Part shown: piece by piece, positions 63,568 through 64,000 of the stretch | Numbering within the stretch: position 1 is the first letter of the stretch | Layout: each line of letters starts with the position of its first letter | DNA from: CBFFRJ01 sp051486985 | GTDB taxonomy: Bacteria; Pseudomonadota; Gammaproteobacteria; Enterobacterales; Enterobacteriaceae | DNA: 64,000 nt | Direction of reading: 5' to 3' | Assembly (NCBI RefSeq): GCF_051486985.1 | Contig: NZ_JAHVDV010000009.1 | Coordinates: forward strand, 62,001 to 126,000 | Program-made: the position numbers and the translations under genes | Notes under the pieces: model-generated | What the model saw: the letters and a program-made list of their open reading frames with translations, nothing else | Database searches by the model: none | Told to the model about the DNA's origin: nothing

Positions 63568-64000
63568 ATGTCATTTGTTTCGCAGTTTATTCCCGCAGCG
63601 TTTCCCCTTCTCGCCCTGTCGCATTTTGTGGCGCTGGTCAGCCCTGGCCCGGATTTCTTCTTACAGGCAGGTTATGCCGTCCGCTATCGTCTGCGCGGAA
63701 GTGCAGGAATTGGGGTGGGCATCGCGCTGGGAAACGCGTGCTATATCCTGATTGCTCTCTTTGGCTGGAATATGTTGCAGACACATGCGCTGTTATTCCG
63801 GTTGATTGAAATCGCCGGCGCGCTTTATTTAATCTGGATTGGCAGCCACCTGCTGCGCAGTCGTAAACAGGCGATAACGTTTAATGCGACGGCGCAGGCA
63901 CGCCCTTCTGCGGGTAAGCAGTGCCTGCTTGGGCTGAGCTCAGCACTGCTCAATCCTAAAAATGCACTCTTCTATATGGCACTGATGACGTCGATTCTGG
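63568..64000 (+). CDS. LysE/RhtB-family exporter (3' end outside window)
   Basis: 144 codons visible from the ATG at 63568, with CCGGAGG upstream. Family start FVALVSPGPDFFLQAGYAVR, further helices and GLSSALLNPKNALFYMAL, the typical RhtB signature. The window ends inside the gene. Members export amino acids or related small molecules. The AraC regulator upstream probably controls it. Confidence 0.9.
   Translation, partial: MSFVSQFIPAAFPLLALSHFVALVSPGPDFFLQAGYAVRYRLRGSAGIGVGIALGNACYILIALFGWNMLQTHALLFRLIEIAGALYLIWIGSHLLRSRKQAITFNATAQARPSAGKQCLLGLSSALLNPKNALFYMALMTSIL

Overview
This is chromosomal DNA of an Enterobacteriaceae species close to Enterobacter, Lelliottia or Leclercia. The genes run in the E. 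coli 2.6-2.7 Mb order (glmY-glrK-qseG-glrR-glnB-hmp-glyA-yph-hcaT-csiE-suhB-trmJ-isc-pepB-sseB-sseA-yfhM-pbpC-ndk-rlmN-rodZ-ispG-hisS-yfgM-bamB-der-yfgJ-xseA-guaB-guaA). Proteins are near-identical in length to the E. coli ones, but several accessory blocks differ. The genus is inferred from gene content and not proven. I saw no tRNA, rRNA, IS element or CRISPR array.

1-6241 is the most notable part. It is a complete retron-type system apart from the missing 5' end of its first gene. A HEAT/ARM-repeat protein overlaps a winged-helix SWIM zinc-finger protein. They are followed by a structured msr-msd RNA gene with a 13-bp a1/a2 inverted repeat and a long msd hairpin. Last comes a retron reverse transcriptase with the hallmarks NALPH, YADD and VTG, and a C-terminal membrane anchor. 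The gene set matches what I remember as type XIII retrons. It ends 24 bp before the GlrR sites that control the small RNA GlmY.

6242-13500 holds GlmY (three GlrR boxes, overlapping sigma54/sigma70 promoters), the GlrK-QseG-GlrR two-component operon, the PII protein GlnB, the NO-detoxifying flavohemoglobin Hmp (NsrR operator) and GlyA (MetR and PurR sites). 13500-24700 holds a DUF805 membrane protein, a reduced yph sugar cluster (yphH divergent from yphG-yphB), hcaT, csiE, a DUF1007/NicO metal-transport pair and suhB. 24700-31550 holds trmJ and the iron-sulfur operon iscRSUA-hscBA-fdx-iscX. Its iscS-iscU junction carries an ERIC element.

31600-39100 has pepB and sseB separated by an array of seven hairpins at 43-bp period. 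It continues with a minus-strand run: an alpha-glucoside PTS permease, a GH4 6-phospho-alpha-glucosidase, an ERIC-like element, sseA, and an RpiR-type regulator abutting sseA. 39100-60550 is core: alpha-2-macroglobulin YfhM with its partner PbpC, ndk, rlmN, rodZ, ispG, hisS, yfgM, bamB, der, yfgJ, xseA and the purine genes guaBA. The right end (60.7-64 kb) holds a TPR protein of unknown function, an AraC-type regulator and a LysE-type exporter cut by the window edge.
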